NCBI GenBank assembly: GCA_032622095.1
Contig: CP136067.1
Span: forward strand, 128,109,990-128,173,989
Length of the DNA stretch: 64,000 nt
Reading direction: 5' to 3'
DNA from: Siphonodentalium dalli
Lineage: Eukaryota > Mollusca > Scaphopoda > Gadilida > Siphonodentaliidae
Shown here one piece after another: positions 45,789-56,384 of this stretch (positions within the stretch are counted from its first letter, which is position 1; every line of letters begins with the position of its first letter). Below the pieces are notes generated by a model. It was not told the origin of the DNA and did not search any database. It saw nothing but the letters and a program-made list of their open reading frames with translations. The position numbers and the translations under genes are program-made.

Positions 45789-46173
45789 GGGGTCGTTCTA
45801 TATGCCTTGCATATTATCATATTAACTTTTAAAGAGAAGCCCTTCAGTTGAAAATATGATTATTCAACAAAAAGAGCTTACTGATGAAATGTTGCGAAAA
45901 CCCTGTGCATTATCTTAAATCTGCCATAGGGAGAATCGAATATATAAGAGAATACATTGGCCTAACAATATTTGCAATGGCCCTGTAAGCCAGTGCATTC
46001 ACTTAAATCTGCGAGGCTCCCTATGGGAGATTTAAGATAATGCACAGGGTTTTAGCAACATTTCAGGTCTCCAGTCATGGAAGAAATTTTTTTGAATAAT
46101 CGTAATTTCAACTGAAGGGCTTATCTTTTAAAATTTAATATGATAATATGCAAGACATATAGAACGATCCCGG
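45789..46173. mobile_element. Fold-back element, ~385 bp
   Basis: The ends GGTCGTTCTATATGCCTTGC ... and the complement of ATATGCAAGACATATAGAACGATCC pair over about 150-180 bp with indels. The inner part has CCCTGTGCATTATCTTAAATCTGCCATAGGGAG and its complement, plus a variant of the palindromic module (AATATATAAGAGAATACATTGGCCTAACAAT). Non-coding. Confidence 0.75.
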
Positions 46174-46179
46174 CACAAT

Positions 46180-46245
46180 AAGATAATACACTGCCATGGG
46201 ATCTTCAATGCTGCACCAGCGCAGCTCCCGTCACGAAAGGGTTAA
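46180..46245. mobile_element. Right end of a second TTAA MITE type
   Basis: CTTCAATGCTGCACCAGCGCAGCTCCCGTCACGAAAGGG then TTAA (46242-46245). The same end sequence occurs twice at 51743-51885. Its left partner is not obvious. Confidence 0.55.
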
Positions 46246-46699
46246 TTTCCCCCAGTTGCTCATGCTATTCATTAAGGGACACTTAAATGAATTTGGAAAA
46301 CTTTTTTTCAATAAATCGTGATAAATTAAATTATGCACGTTCCAATATTGTTACTCAGTAAAACAGCAATGTGTACAATGGATACACCCCTCAGAGGGAG
46401 ATGTGCACCCAGATGAATAATCCTCCACGTGCACTGATGCCAGCGCCCCACCCCACCCCCTGCTCCGCTCCTGAGTTAAGTAGCTCGTTCCCGGTTACTC
46501 TTGATGCACAACTAGATATGTCCAGATTTGGTGCAAGAAATATACATTATACATTTGTAACCGGGTTACAGAGGATACAAGTCAAAAATATCAGGATGGG
46601 TGAAATATTTTCATATTTGGTAACTTTGTGACAAAAAAACATGTCGCGTTTTTGAAGCGACTTCCTAATGTAACTCCAAATGCCAAAAACAATAGGGTG
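46246..46699. other. Unassigned sequence
   Basis: An 86-codon plus-strand frame at 46371-46631 has a proline-rich start but no motif. One isolated CATTTGTAACCGGGTTAC occurs at 46552, ahead of the array. Confidence 0.35.
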
Positions 46700-46831
46700 C
46701 ATTTGTAACCGGGTTACTGGTCGGAGCTAACACATTTGTAACCGGGTTACTGGTCGGAGCTAACACATTTGTAACCGGGTTACTGGTCGGAGCTAACACA
46801 TTTGTAACCGGGTTACTGGTCGAGCTAACAC
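46700..46831. repeat. 33-bp tandem array, 4 copies
   Basis: CATTTGTAACCGGGTTACTGG / TCGGAGCTAACA repeats with anchors at 46700, 46733, 46766 and 46799. Each copy centres on the palindrome GTAACCGGGTTAC. Confidence 0.92.
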
Positions 46832-46886
46832 ACGAGCAAACGTTGAGCCGATTTGTTAACCCTTTGCCCAAACAGAAGGGCCCTGT

Positions 46887-46955
46887 GCCAATCTATTCTC
46901 TTATATATGCGAGTCGACCATAGGTCGCCTCGCATATATACGAGAATGCATTGGC
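46887..46955. repeat. 68-bp palindromic module, copy 3
   Basis: GCCAATCTATTCTCTTATAT ... ATATATACGAGAATGCATTGGC with centre GAGTCGACCATAGGTCGCCTC. Confidence 0.85.
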
Positions 46956-47025
46956 TTAACACATTAAAAATTATAAAATTGTTAAAGAATGTAAGAAAAA
47001 ATGGTAAAAAGTTTTTTTTTTTTAG

Positions 47026-47094
47026 GCCAATGCATTCTCTTATATATGCGAGGCGACCTATGGTCGACTCGCATATATAAGAGAATGCATTGGC
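47026..47094. repeat. 68-bp palindromic module, copy 4
   Basis: The arms are perfect to the eye; the centre is GAGGCGACCTATGGTCGACTC, i.e. opposite orientation to copy 3. Confidence 0.88.
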
Positions 47095-47599
47095 AAAGGG
47101 CATAACTGTAACTATCACAATGTGGTCAATGAGCCGGTTCCAATGATATCCATATTTGTATGGTTCTATTTATTGAGACAGACCGAAGATATTTTAGGCT
47201 GTTGAAGCTTTATTTGGCCGGTTTTGGCCGGTTTGTTGAGTAAAGGGTTAAAAAAAACACGGGTAGTCACACGGGTAATTGGCAACTTGTCAATATTCTT
47301 GGGCTGGTGATATGCGATTCGGGGCTGGTATAATACGATTCCATATGATAACAAAGAAAACCAATGCTATTTTCTGATTAACATCTACGCGTGTTGATAA
47401 CCCGCGAGACCCAGGAGAAATCTACTGACATAGCGCAAACGATAAGTTGCAATATTAATTACATCCTTTGGGTGAAATAAAACGGACAATTTATGGGGAC
47501 AACTACATATGACTTAGTGTCATAATTAGTTTTGTATGGCGCCAGCTGTCTAGTTTTGAGCGTGACAGTGTGCTGGCGACTCGGTGGTTACGGTGTTCT

Positions 47600-48190
47600 C
47601 GGGAAATATCAAATTTCAAAAATCGATATATGTTCACTCTGAGCTTTGATGGATGGGTTTAACAAACTAGATACGATATCGGTCGATGGTAATGATTTTG
47701 ACGTTTGCATGTTCACTGAAACTTGGCTTAGTCCATCTGTTGATCACACGGAGATATTTGTTGACGGTTTTAACGAAGTTGTGAGACATGACAAAATAGG
47801 CAGGGTAGGGGTGGGGCGGCAATTTATGTTAGATAATATACCATTGCATTCAAATTTCTTGGCGACTTAGCTATCCACCAACCTGGAATATGCATGGGTC
47901 GAGCCCTTAACGCCTCATCATATCCTATAGTATGTTGCTTTTCTCGATTACCGAATGCTCTCATTTCTCTCACATGATATTGAAGAATCCATTGGTGCGG
48001 CACGAGATAGCGGTAAAGAAATGATAATCGCGGGAGATTTTAACGAAGACCACAAACTAGAAACTGAATCCTCATGGACATATTTATGATATATGTAGCT
48101 TATGTGGCGTAAACAGATAATAGAAGCAACACTAGAACTTTTGCTAGTAAGCAACCCCAACAGTCGGATCCCTCAAGTTTTGAATCGTGA
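47600..48190 (+). pseudogene. LINE AP-endonuclease fragment (CR1-like)
   Basis: The plus strand reads DFDVCMFTETWLSPSVDHTE (ORF at 47646-47870), with the catalytic glutamate in FTETW, then VDGFNEVVRHDK. After frameshifts it continues with EESIGAARDSGKEMIIAGDFNEDHK (the GDFN motif, ~47980-48055). These are endonuclease/exonuclease/phosphatase landmarks of jockey/CR1-type LINEs. No RT follows; the element is 3'-truncated or broken. Confidence 0.75.
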
Positions 48191-48779
48191 CTTTAGTGAC
48201 TAAAGCATAAAACTTCAAATATATGTTGCTTACCTTGCGAAACCTTTTGGAGGGGGTGCCGGGTGAGTGGTCCCGTTTTCCTGTTTCCATGGCAACGGCA
48301 TCAAATATTTGGAGAAAAGTTGAAAATGGCCACTGTTGAGAACCAATAAGTCTTGAGTTTGCATAAATTGTGTTAAGGTTACAACACACCAAATACAAAT
48401 TAGTAGAGTGATTTCCCCTGGGACCCCCCAAGCTAGGATCAGCATAAAAACAATTCTGGCAGCTGAATGGTCAATGATACATGGATGAAAATTGCACGAA
48501 AAAATGCACAAACGTGTTTCCCGACGAGAAACATCAAATATAGTCACATAGTGAACAGTTACGGCTGTCAAATTGGCGAATAATTTATGGGAGGGGTTGG
48601 TGTTTTTTTCGATGTCATTTTTTTCTCAATTTTAAGGGTAGTGTGACGTTTGTCAAACTGCAGCGAGATCGAGATCGTTGACAAGTACTTTTGAGCACAT
48701 TTTCTTGTGTCTAAAAGGGCGATCTGCAGGGTCAAAGCTTTCCTGTGAATACAGGCCAGCGGGATTTGTTAACACTGAG
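48191..48779. other. Unassigned sequence
   Basis: Overlapping minus-strand frames at 48144-48571 show no motif. Confidence 0.35.
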
Positions 48780-49496
48780 GCCTATGCAAATCATTTGGTA
48801 TATTGTAACCTATACTCGTAGTGCATGTCTGCCTTTTTCTTTGAGTAATGGGTGATTACTAATCCGAAAGCGAGCGAATGCGGTGCTATCCTCTATTGTA
48901 CTAGTGTGAATAAGGTAAGGTTCGATATTGTAGTCATGTTTAAAAAGTCGATACGTTCTCAGTTTATTTCTTCCTGTGGGTGAGGCTTCGTCGCTGAGAC
49001 TTCTTTGGAAGTCAGAAACATGGTTCGCCTTCGTAGTTAGTTTGAATTTGCTTAGTGTTGGACTCGTGTTCCCTGGGTTGCGCGGTAGGTAGAGTCCTGA
49101 CGCCTTTAGTGATGCAAATGGGGACTTACATACAGATCATATTCGCTGTTCTTCGACCGCTTCGTTTAATAATTTGCTGTCGTTGCGGGACGATAACTTT
49201 ATGGCATACGACGCCATTCGACTAATCACATCAGTGTATATTGGATATATACCTAATTCAGCACGCACAGCGTTATTCGACGCATTTCGCCCTGCATGTA
49301 GTGTTCGTTTACAAAATATAACCTGAAGCTTTTCACATGACATACGTTCGTGATTCAAAGGTGTTATTTCAAAGCTCCACATATGTGTATGATAGCGACA
49401 TAAAATTAACGCATTTTCAAACCAAGTCCATGTTTGCTGTAGCTGACGAAACTCGACCCCGCATCTCTGAACGCGATTGAAGAAATAATTCAACAC
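48780..49496 (-). pseudogene. LINE ORF2 C-terminal relic (CR1/L2-like)
   Basis: The minus-strand frame 49496-49137 contains KLQVIFCKRTLHAGRNASNN, AVRAELGIYPIY and MASYAIKLSSRNDSKLLNEA, the post-RT region of LINE ORF2. Beyond a frame change it continues NKLRTYRLFKHDYNIEPYL ... FARFRISNHPLLKEKGRHA near 48830-48990. LRTYRLFKHDYNIEPYL parallels LRTYRLLKDKYTMEPHF in the relic at 13262-14465, so the two are the same family or close relatives. Confidence 0.78.
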
Positions 49497-49854
49497 TGTA
49501 CTCCTAAATACACTGACTCAATATAATCGGTCTATCACATATGTCGTTTCTGTTGAGTGCCAGATGATAATATGTTGGGGAGAGATTCACCACAGCCTGA
49601 CAATGACAAGTTTCATATAAAATATCAACATGTGGGCCGATTTTACATGACAGTGACCTTTATGCATGACCATGACCCATACACGTCGTATTCCATATAT
49701 GTAGCAATGGTGTGTGCTATTGGTCGTAGTACATATGCATATACATAGACAAATGGGACCACATCCAGTCGGTCAAAAACTCCTCAGAGCTTGTGTTGTA
49801 TAAATTAATATTGTTTAACCTTTGACTTAACTATTTCATGAGCTGCGTTAAAAT

Positions 49855-50110
49855 AGAATGTATTGGTCTAACAATTTTTTTTATTATCATTTTTTCTTAC
49901 ATTCTTAACAGGTTTTATCATTTTTTATAAAAAAAATTTCTTTCATTCTTTAACAATTGAAATAATGTTTTTATCATTTTTTTTACATTCTATAACAATT
50001 TTTATAATTTTTTCTTACATTCTTTAACAATTTTATCATTTTTTTATCATTTTTTCTTACATTCTTTAACAGTTTTTTTTATAATTTGTTATCATTTACG
50101 TCATAAATCA
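49855..50110. repeat. AT-rich ~40-bp array derived from the palindromic MITE interior
   Basis: It begins with the right arm of the palindromic module (GAATGTATTGGTCTAACAAT), then repeats TTTTTATCATTTTTTCTTACATTCTTTAACA about five times. This is the AT spacer found inside the MITEs at 21.9 and 46.9 kb, expanded. Confidence 0.65.
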
Positions 50111-50625
50111 TTTCTTGAATCAACTCACTATTAAATATGCCAAGAAACAAAAATGTACTCACACGCAATTCGTTATTAAATTTTTCGAACATTGAAAAAG
50201 AACGCCAAACAAATGTGTGTTAACTAACATTTGGTCCTCCTTGGCTGCCATTTTATTCAAAGTTTTCAACAACCACCAACAGTAATTTATATGCCCTATG
50301 ATTTCTTAACAAATCAGCATAGTTAACACAAAAACAGTTTAGTTACTTTTGACTTCTAAAATGATCGCTAGTTGTGAGAATGAAACATTTCATAAGTTTT
50401 GTCTCGGAGCCCCCTTACTATTGTCTGCCTTATGTATCCAAGTGGCTGGACCTTTGAAGTTAATATGAGTTCACCACTTCATTTATTCAAACAAAAGGTT
50501 AATCGGGTTTCCAAAAGTTGACTTTTTCAACTTTTCTCCAAATGGTTTATACCATTGTCATAGAAATAGAAATATGCTATCCAGACACATGACCCATCAT
50601 CCGGGCACCCTATATTAACTGAATG
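50111..50625. other. Unassigned sequence
   Basis: No element recognised. Confidence 0.35.
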
Positions 50626-50745
50626 TGTTCCGGAAAACACAATAAATGGCTTATCATGAATAGAGTTTTCCATCAAACACAATAACTGCATGGCTTACCG
50701 TGGAGAGAATGTTCCAGCAAACACAAAAGGCATCACTGTATACAA
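50626..50745. repeat. Diverged copies of the 40-bp unit
   Basis: GTTCCGGAAAACACAATAAA TGGCTTATCATGAA and two further blocks resemble the array at 51141-51400. Confidence 0.6.
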
Positions 50746-51140
50746 TATCACTTACCTCCTAAAAGGTACACAAACATTACTAATAACAAAAACAAAATAA
50801 TATTTGCAGAAGTTCAAAAATATATAGTCTTCTACAAACCGCTTTACCAGTTAACAAATTTATTACCTCTGGATCGTGACGATCGCCATCATTAATACAC
50901 CAAAGCTACTAAACTAACTAACGCATCTCTCCAATGTCAACAATAAGTAATCAAACTAAATGAACTCACATATCGAACCTGGATCTGGTAACACGTAAAA
51001 CAATTTAAACATATTATATACCATCTTGTTAATATACTAACGTGTTGTAATTGTATGGGGAGAGGAGCTATCTAAGTTGTATAACTTGTGCCCCAACCCC
51101 AATTGTACATTAATGATACAATAAAATATATTTAACCTAA

Positions 51141-51400
51141 GCAAACACAATAACTGGCTTATCGCGGAGAGTGTTCCAGCAAACACAATAACTGGCTTAT
51201 CATGAAGAAAGTGTTCCAGCAAACACAACAGTTCTGGCTTATCGCGAAGAAAGTGTTCCAGCAAACACAATAACTGGCTTATCATGAAGAAAGTGTTCCA
51301 GCAAAAACACAATAACTGGCTTATCACGAAGAAGGTGTTCCAGCAAACACAGTAACAAGCTTATCGTGAAGAGAGCAAACACAATAACCGGATTATCATG
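51141..51400. repeat. 40-bp tandem array, ~6 copies
   Basis: GCAAACACAATAACTGGCTT / ATCATGAAGAAAGTGTTCCA repeats with anchors at 51141, 51179, 51219, 51261 and 51301. Copies vary at fixed positions (ATCGCG versus ATCATG). Confidence 0.88.
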
Positions 51401-51535
51401 ATAATTCTCTGAACGTAGTGTTTCTAAACTGTTTATAACTATCTTCTGAACCATAACACAAATCTTAACCACATTGTCAGTATCTCCCTGTGTTCTACTT
51501 CTACACTCACATACACATTCTTTGACCCTTTCATG

Positions 51536-51881
51536 ACTGGAGCTTACATATTTTTTGGCGCCTCGCATATATAAGAAAATGCATTGGCCTAACAATATTT
51601 GCTTTGATCTTGCAAGCCTCGCATATATAAGAAAATGCATTGGCCTAACAATATTTGCTTTGATCTTGCAAACCAGCGTATTTTCTTATATATACGAGGC
51701 TCCCTGTGTGAGACTCGCATATATACGAGAATACAATGTCACAGGGTCTTTAATGCTGCACAGCGCAGCTCCCGTCATGAAAGGGTTATATAACACTATC
51801 ATAGGAAGCCTCGCATATCTAAGAAAATGCAATGGTTCAATGTCTTTAATGCTGCACCAGCGCGGCTCTGGTCATGGAAGG
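51536..51881. mobile_element. TTAA-type MITE with duplicated right end
   Basis: Left end CCCTTTCATGACTGGAGCT is preceded by TTGA (decayed TTAA). Right end AGCTCCCGTCATGAAAGGG at 51785 is followed by TTAT. A second, diverged right end (GGTCATGGAAGG) reaches a proper TTAA at 51882-51885. The interior has three GCCTCGCATATATAAGAAAATGCATTGGC-type half-palindromes and the full palindrome around GAGGCTCCCTGTGTGAGACTC. Non-coding. Confidence 0.65.
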
Positions 51882-51889
51882 TTAAACCG

Positions 51890-53440
51890 ATGAACTGTTG
51901 ACATACTTTGCACCATCGTGAGTAATGTAATGCCTCATATGGGTTGTTAAGGTACAACTATTTTGAGAGTCATTTGTGGTTTTATGTGAATTTTATGCAT
52001 AATATAATGCCTTAAGGGGGCAATTAGAGTGAAATGAAACTCTCGCATCTCTCCACACATGATCGGAGATATGGCGTCTCAAACTAACCGTTGCATTTCT
52101 GCAGCAATATAAGCCATCAACACGCTGGTCATCCTATAATCCCAGCTGCGGACAGTAAACCCCGGTGCGGGCGACAGTAAACCTCACCAGGGATAGTATA
52201 ATTAGTTAAAAGTAGTCAATTTTGAAGTTATGCCAACCAATGGTAGACGTTTATGATAGGCAATGTCTATTTATACTGTGACAGGAGTTTCGAGGAAATT
52301 ATGACATCAGTTCTCGAGAAAAACACAAACTTAGTCGAACGCATTCGGAATTTCGGGGTAAATTTAAGTTTCATTCAGCAAAACTTTCACTGCAGACATT
52401 TCTCGGGAATTTGTTTTGAAAACGTGGAGTAATATATGGGACACTCTACCCGTGACGTGTTTTGATAATAACTTGAAAAAAGATATAGATCTTTCAAAAC
52501 ATACCGTACATCGATAAAGTAAAACGTAATGCGGGCAGGAGCAAACTGCGATGCGAGCAAAAACCATGCCCGCGTTGGGGTTTATTCCGACACCGTGGAG
52601 TGTCACATGTAATTGTCAATACTTTCTTACTTAAATGCAGCAAATTCCAATGTAAATGTAGATTTAGATTCCTAAACTATCTATATAAATGGAACATTGA
52701 CAACGTTGTCCAAATTTATCTCCACGCACTCATCTTGTTGCTGATAGCAAACACAATTGAAACCTGGAAGCTTATTCTCACCATTCATCGAGAATTTCGT
52801 CACTTTATGGAGCTTTATTCGTCGAACTGTTGACATTTGGTTGAAGTTTGGTTCATCAAGCACCTCGTGGATCCGACGTTGTGTCCCAAGAAAAACAATT
52901 AATGACAAAATTTCTCTCAAAACAAACCTACAGCATGTAGTCTTCACTCGTGCCCGCAACGGGATTTACTCAATATTTGCCCGAAGCGGGTATTATAAGT
53001 TGACCAGCGTGATCAACTCCCAGATTTACGCAGGCAATTACGCCGGTAGCTTGACGTCGCCATTTTGTAAGAAATATTATCTTCCTATATATTTTGTGAC
53101 GTCACTGCCTCGCTTGGTTGTGATTATCTGTTGTGAGTAAATTATAGCTCAATTCGCGAAAGGTTGTTTCGTTGTCATATTTGCACACATACATGTAGAA
53201 GTCATGTGAGTTATCTGTAGACCGAGAGTGTCACATTCAAATTTATGCGACTTTAACTATATATGTTAATTAGTTGTTCAAATTATAACGTAAATCAGTT
53301 TGGTTTATAATACATATAATTATATAGTCTTTGATAGGCATTGGTTGCTTGAATTACGCGCATTATACTACAAACGAACACGCCGAAATGATTTAGTGTT
53401 ATAGCCGTCTCTAAATATATTTACTAAGGATGATGATTAA
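51890..53440. other. Unassigned sequence
   Basis: Open frames overlap on both strands at 52681-53140 (92 codons minus, 127 plus). Neither shows a known motif. The plus-strand frame contains no internal stop, but its codon content looks random. Confidence 0.35.
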
Positions 53441-53449
53441 CACCGTAAG

Positions 53450-53560
53450 TGCGGCTGTGATGTCATGATCTTATAAATATAAACGCACCGTAATTCGCAG
53501 GAATTGTGTGGATGTGACGTCATGATGCTATAAATATGGACGCGCCGTTACTAGCGTTTT
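53450..53560. repeat. ~60-bp direct repeat with TGACGTCA and TATAAATA
   Basis: GATGTCATGATCTTATAAATATAAACGCACCG (53457) and GACGTCATGATGCTATAAATATGGACGCGCCG (53516) are two copies. The second contains a perfect TGACGTCA followed by a TATAAATA box. Confidence 0.75.
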
Positions 53561-53864
53561 GGTTTATGCGATGTGATATCGTTGTGTTTGAGTGTAACTG
53601 AGAACTGAGAGGTATTTTCTCGCACCATGGCTGATATACTAAATATATCTACTGCCTGATTTGCTGATGGTTTCCTTCCCCTTTAAGATAGAGCTATTAT
53701 GAAAGAGCTTTGTCTTCGTGACTATAATTGTTTTTTTAAAGTCACACTTAAACCCGTTCTATACTAAAGCATCAGTGGTGAGTAGTTATCCAATACGCCC
53801 TGTTACACTACGCGCGGCCATATTGGATCCACCAGGTCCGGTTCCGTGGTTTTGGTACTACAGG

Positions 53865-53952
53865 TCAAAGTTGTGGAGTAGCATTCCATATATGGAAGTC
53901 ATGAATAATTCCAAAGATCCATATATATGGAAATGCTACTCCAAAACTTTGA
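53865..53952. repeat. Hairpin, ~31-bp arms
   Basis: TCAAAGTTGTGGAGTAGCAT ... and ATGCTACTCCAAAACTTTGA pair around a short loop, with one or two mismatches. It lies 160 bp before the large fold-back element. Confidence 0.85.
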
Positions 53953-54112
53953 CTTGTATAGCATTAAAGTCGTCGTCGCGAAGTTCATATTTTACCCATT
54001 TCCCCGCTTATTAGACCAACAGAGTCGTTCTGAGAACGAAATTAATCGTCCCAAGATTAGCCGCTATCGATTCGCATTCCAGGAAACCCCCCTGGCATGC
54101 GCACAGCAGTTG

Positions 54113-55065
54113 TATGGGAGGCTCGTTACATCCACATCTAAAAATAGATTTTTTTGGGTCTAAAATTGTTTGTACTAAAATCTTCCCAAAAAAAGTTTTC
54201 AAAACCCAATTTTTTTTTTTAAATTTAAAAACAAAAAAAGTTTTACAAAATCTCAAAAAATTTATAACGAGTTTTCGGTCTCTTACCCAAATATCGGCCG
54301 ACTATTAAATGTCGAATGTTTTTTTAAATATTTGCGTGTAATATCTTTCGTTATTTTTGTTCAAACAAATTTTAAATATTTTTCATGAAACTCTGTTAAT
54401 TTTATTAATCGATGTTTAGAAATAGCTTTATACCAATTATATGTGTATGGACAGGTCCGAGTCGCTGTAATTTTGGACATTGTGACCATCGGTATGAATG
54501 CATACATTCCAGTGTTTATCAATCAGACGCAGTCCATGCATCATATAATTGTCATACCTGAAATAATTTGACACCATTACTCTTACATGAATAATAAAGA
54601 GCGTTTATTCTTTACTTCTCTATCCCGATGAAGTTATTGAGTATATGACAGGTGTGCATTATCGCGAATTATTGGAAGTATTGAGATGTTGTACTATTTT
54701 GAAAGCAGTCACGATATTTGAGCGTGTCCAAAAAATTTCAAAAACTTCCAAAACTTCCAAAACTTTCAAAACTTTCAAAAATTTCAAAAATTTCAAAAAC
54801 TTCAAAAACTTCAAAAATTTCAAAAATTTCAAAAACTTCAAAAAAACTTCAAACATTTCAAAAATTTCAAAAACTTCAAAAACTTCAAAAATTTCAAAAA
54901 TTTCAAAAATTTCAAAAAACTTAAAAAATTTCAATATATAATGAAGATGACGAGCAACCAATTTTCGACTGGCCTGAGACATTACGTTATGGAATGAATA
55001 ACGACAGCGGATCAGAATGTGATCATACACGCAATAATAGAAGTTACTTTGATGTTGTTATGAAT
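54113..55065 (+). repeat. Left arm of fold-back element
   Basis: Includes the minisatellite at 54730-54940. A target duplication outside the arm could not be recognised. Confidence 0.85.
54730..54940. repeat. 9-bp minisatellite (left arm)
   Basis: About 23 copies of TTCAAAAAC or TTCAAAAAT. Because 9 is a multiple of 3 it leaves frames open on both strands (for example repeated FKN), which is not evidence of a protein. Confidence 0.92.
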
Positions 55066-55411
55066 GAACTGAGTCTTGACATTTATATTTCACATCTTTC
55101 TTAAATGTTCCATCACATACATACATAGACATAGTGTTATACAGTCTTATATGTACACACGCTACGACACCATTAAAGGTGGACAATACACATGGTGATC
55201 GAATTTGATAACTATTTTATTGGAACAACTAAGAGTATTATTTACGTGAGATAAATGAGTCCAATTATTATAAATAATACATTGCAGGCATCGGTGGATA
55301 CCCGATTGCCACATTTAGTGATCACGTGATAAACTGATAAAATGTCCAAGTGACGTACTATATGTATGCATAACTCAATAAACTGTTAATACGTAAGGTT
55401 GATAAAATTCT
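55066..55411. other. Unique spacer of fold-back element
   Basis: Non-coding, AT-rich, not repeated elsewhere in the window as far as seen. Confidence 0.6.
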
Positions 55412-56384
55412 ATTCATAACAACATCAAAGTAACTTCTATTATTGCGTGTATGATCACATTCTGATCCGCTGTCGTTATTCATTCCATAACGTAATGTCT
55501 CAGGCCAGTCGAAAATTGGTTGCTCGTCATCTTCATTATATATTGAAATTTTTGAAGTTTTTGGAAATTTTGGAAGTTTTTGAAATTTTTGAAATTTTTG
55601 AAGTTTTTGAAGTTTTTGAAATTTTTGAAGTTTTTGAAATTTTTGAAATTTTTGAAATTTGTTTGAAGTTTTTGAAATTTTTGAAATTTTTGAAGTTTTT
55701 GAAATTTTTTTAATTTTTTTAATTTTTGAAAGTTTTGGAAGTTTTGGAAGTTTTTGAAATTTTTTGGACACGCTCAAATATCGTGACTGCTTTCAAAATA
55801 GTACAACATCTCAATACTTCCAATAATTCGCGATAATGCACACCTGTCATATACTCAATAACTTCATCGGGATAGAGAAGTAAAGAATAAACGCTCTTTA
55901 TTAGTCATGTAAGAGTAATGGTGTCAAATTATTTCAGGTATGACAATTATATGATGCATGGACTGCGTCTGATTGATAAACACTGGAATGTATGCATTCA
56001 TACCGATGGTCACAATGTCCAAAATTACAGCGACTCGGACCTGTCCATGCACATATAATTGGTATAAAGCTATTTCTAAACATCGATTAATAAAATTAAC
56101 AGAGTTTCATGAAAAATATTTAAAATTTGTTTGAACAAAAATAACGAAAGATATTACACGCAAATATTAAAAAAAACATTCGACATTTAATAGTCGGCCG
56201 ATATTTGGGTAAGAGACCGAAAACTCGTTATAAATTTTTTGAGATTTTGTAAAACTTTTTTTGTTTTAAAATTTTGAAAAAAAAAATTGGGTTTTGAAAA
56301 CTTTTTTTGGGAAGATTTTAGTACAAACAATTTTAGACCCAAAAAAATCTATTTTTAGATGTGGATGTAACGAGCCTCCCATAC
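55412..56384 (-). repeat. Right arm of fold-back element
   Basis: Reverse complement of the left arm. The minisatellite here differs in copy number and order from the left one, while the unique parts are nearly identical. Confidence 0.85.
55545..55765. repeat. 9-bp minisatellite (right arm)
   Basis: GTTTTTGAA/ATTTTTGAA copies, complement of the left minisatellite, with irregular units (TTTGTTTGAAG, TTTTTTTAATT). Confidence 0.9.

Larger units (their letters stand above)
46860..47247. mobile_element. TTAA-flanked element with two palindromic modules
   Basis: TTAA (46856-46859) followed by CCCTTTGCCCAAACA on the left. TTGTTGAGTAAAGGG followed by TTAA (47248-47251) on the right. The ends are imperfect inverted repeats. 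Inside, two ~68-bp palindromic modules (46887-46955 and 47026-47094) are inverted relative to each other around a TTCTTTAACAATTTTATAATT-type AT spacer. No transposase. Confidence 0.65.
54113..56384. mobile_element. Fold-back element with ~0.95-kb arms and 9-bp minisatellites
   Basis: The left arm (54113-55065) and right arm (55412-56384) are reverse complements with high identity by eye, separated by a ~350-bp unique spacer. Both arms run GTATGGGAGGCTCGTTACATCC ... TGATGTTGTTATGAAT. Each has a (TTCAAAAAC/TTCAAAAAT)n minisatellite at the same place. Long arms with internal tandem repeats recall Drosophila FB and Galileo-type elements, but no sequence similarity is claimed. No transposase was seen. 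Confidence 0.85.

Noticed and set aside
46700-46831. Regular short repeats that could be mistaken for a CRISPR array (also 51141-51400)
   Set aside because: The units are contiguous with no unique spacers, there are no cas genes, and the context is eukaryotic.
47600-49496. Endonuclease fragment and C-terminal fragment considered as one LINE
   Set aside because: They are on opposite strands, so they belong to separate insertions.
52681-53140. Overlapping 127-codon (+) and 92-codon (-) frames
   Set aside because: Neither has motifs; overlap of both strands in this composition is likely by chance.
54645-55030. Long open frames of repeated FKN / SKI residues on both strands
   Set aside because: They arise because the 9-bp minisatellite is a multiple of three; there is no domain and the arms are an inverted repeat.
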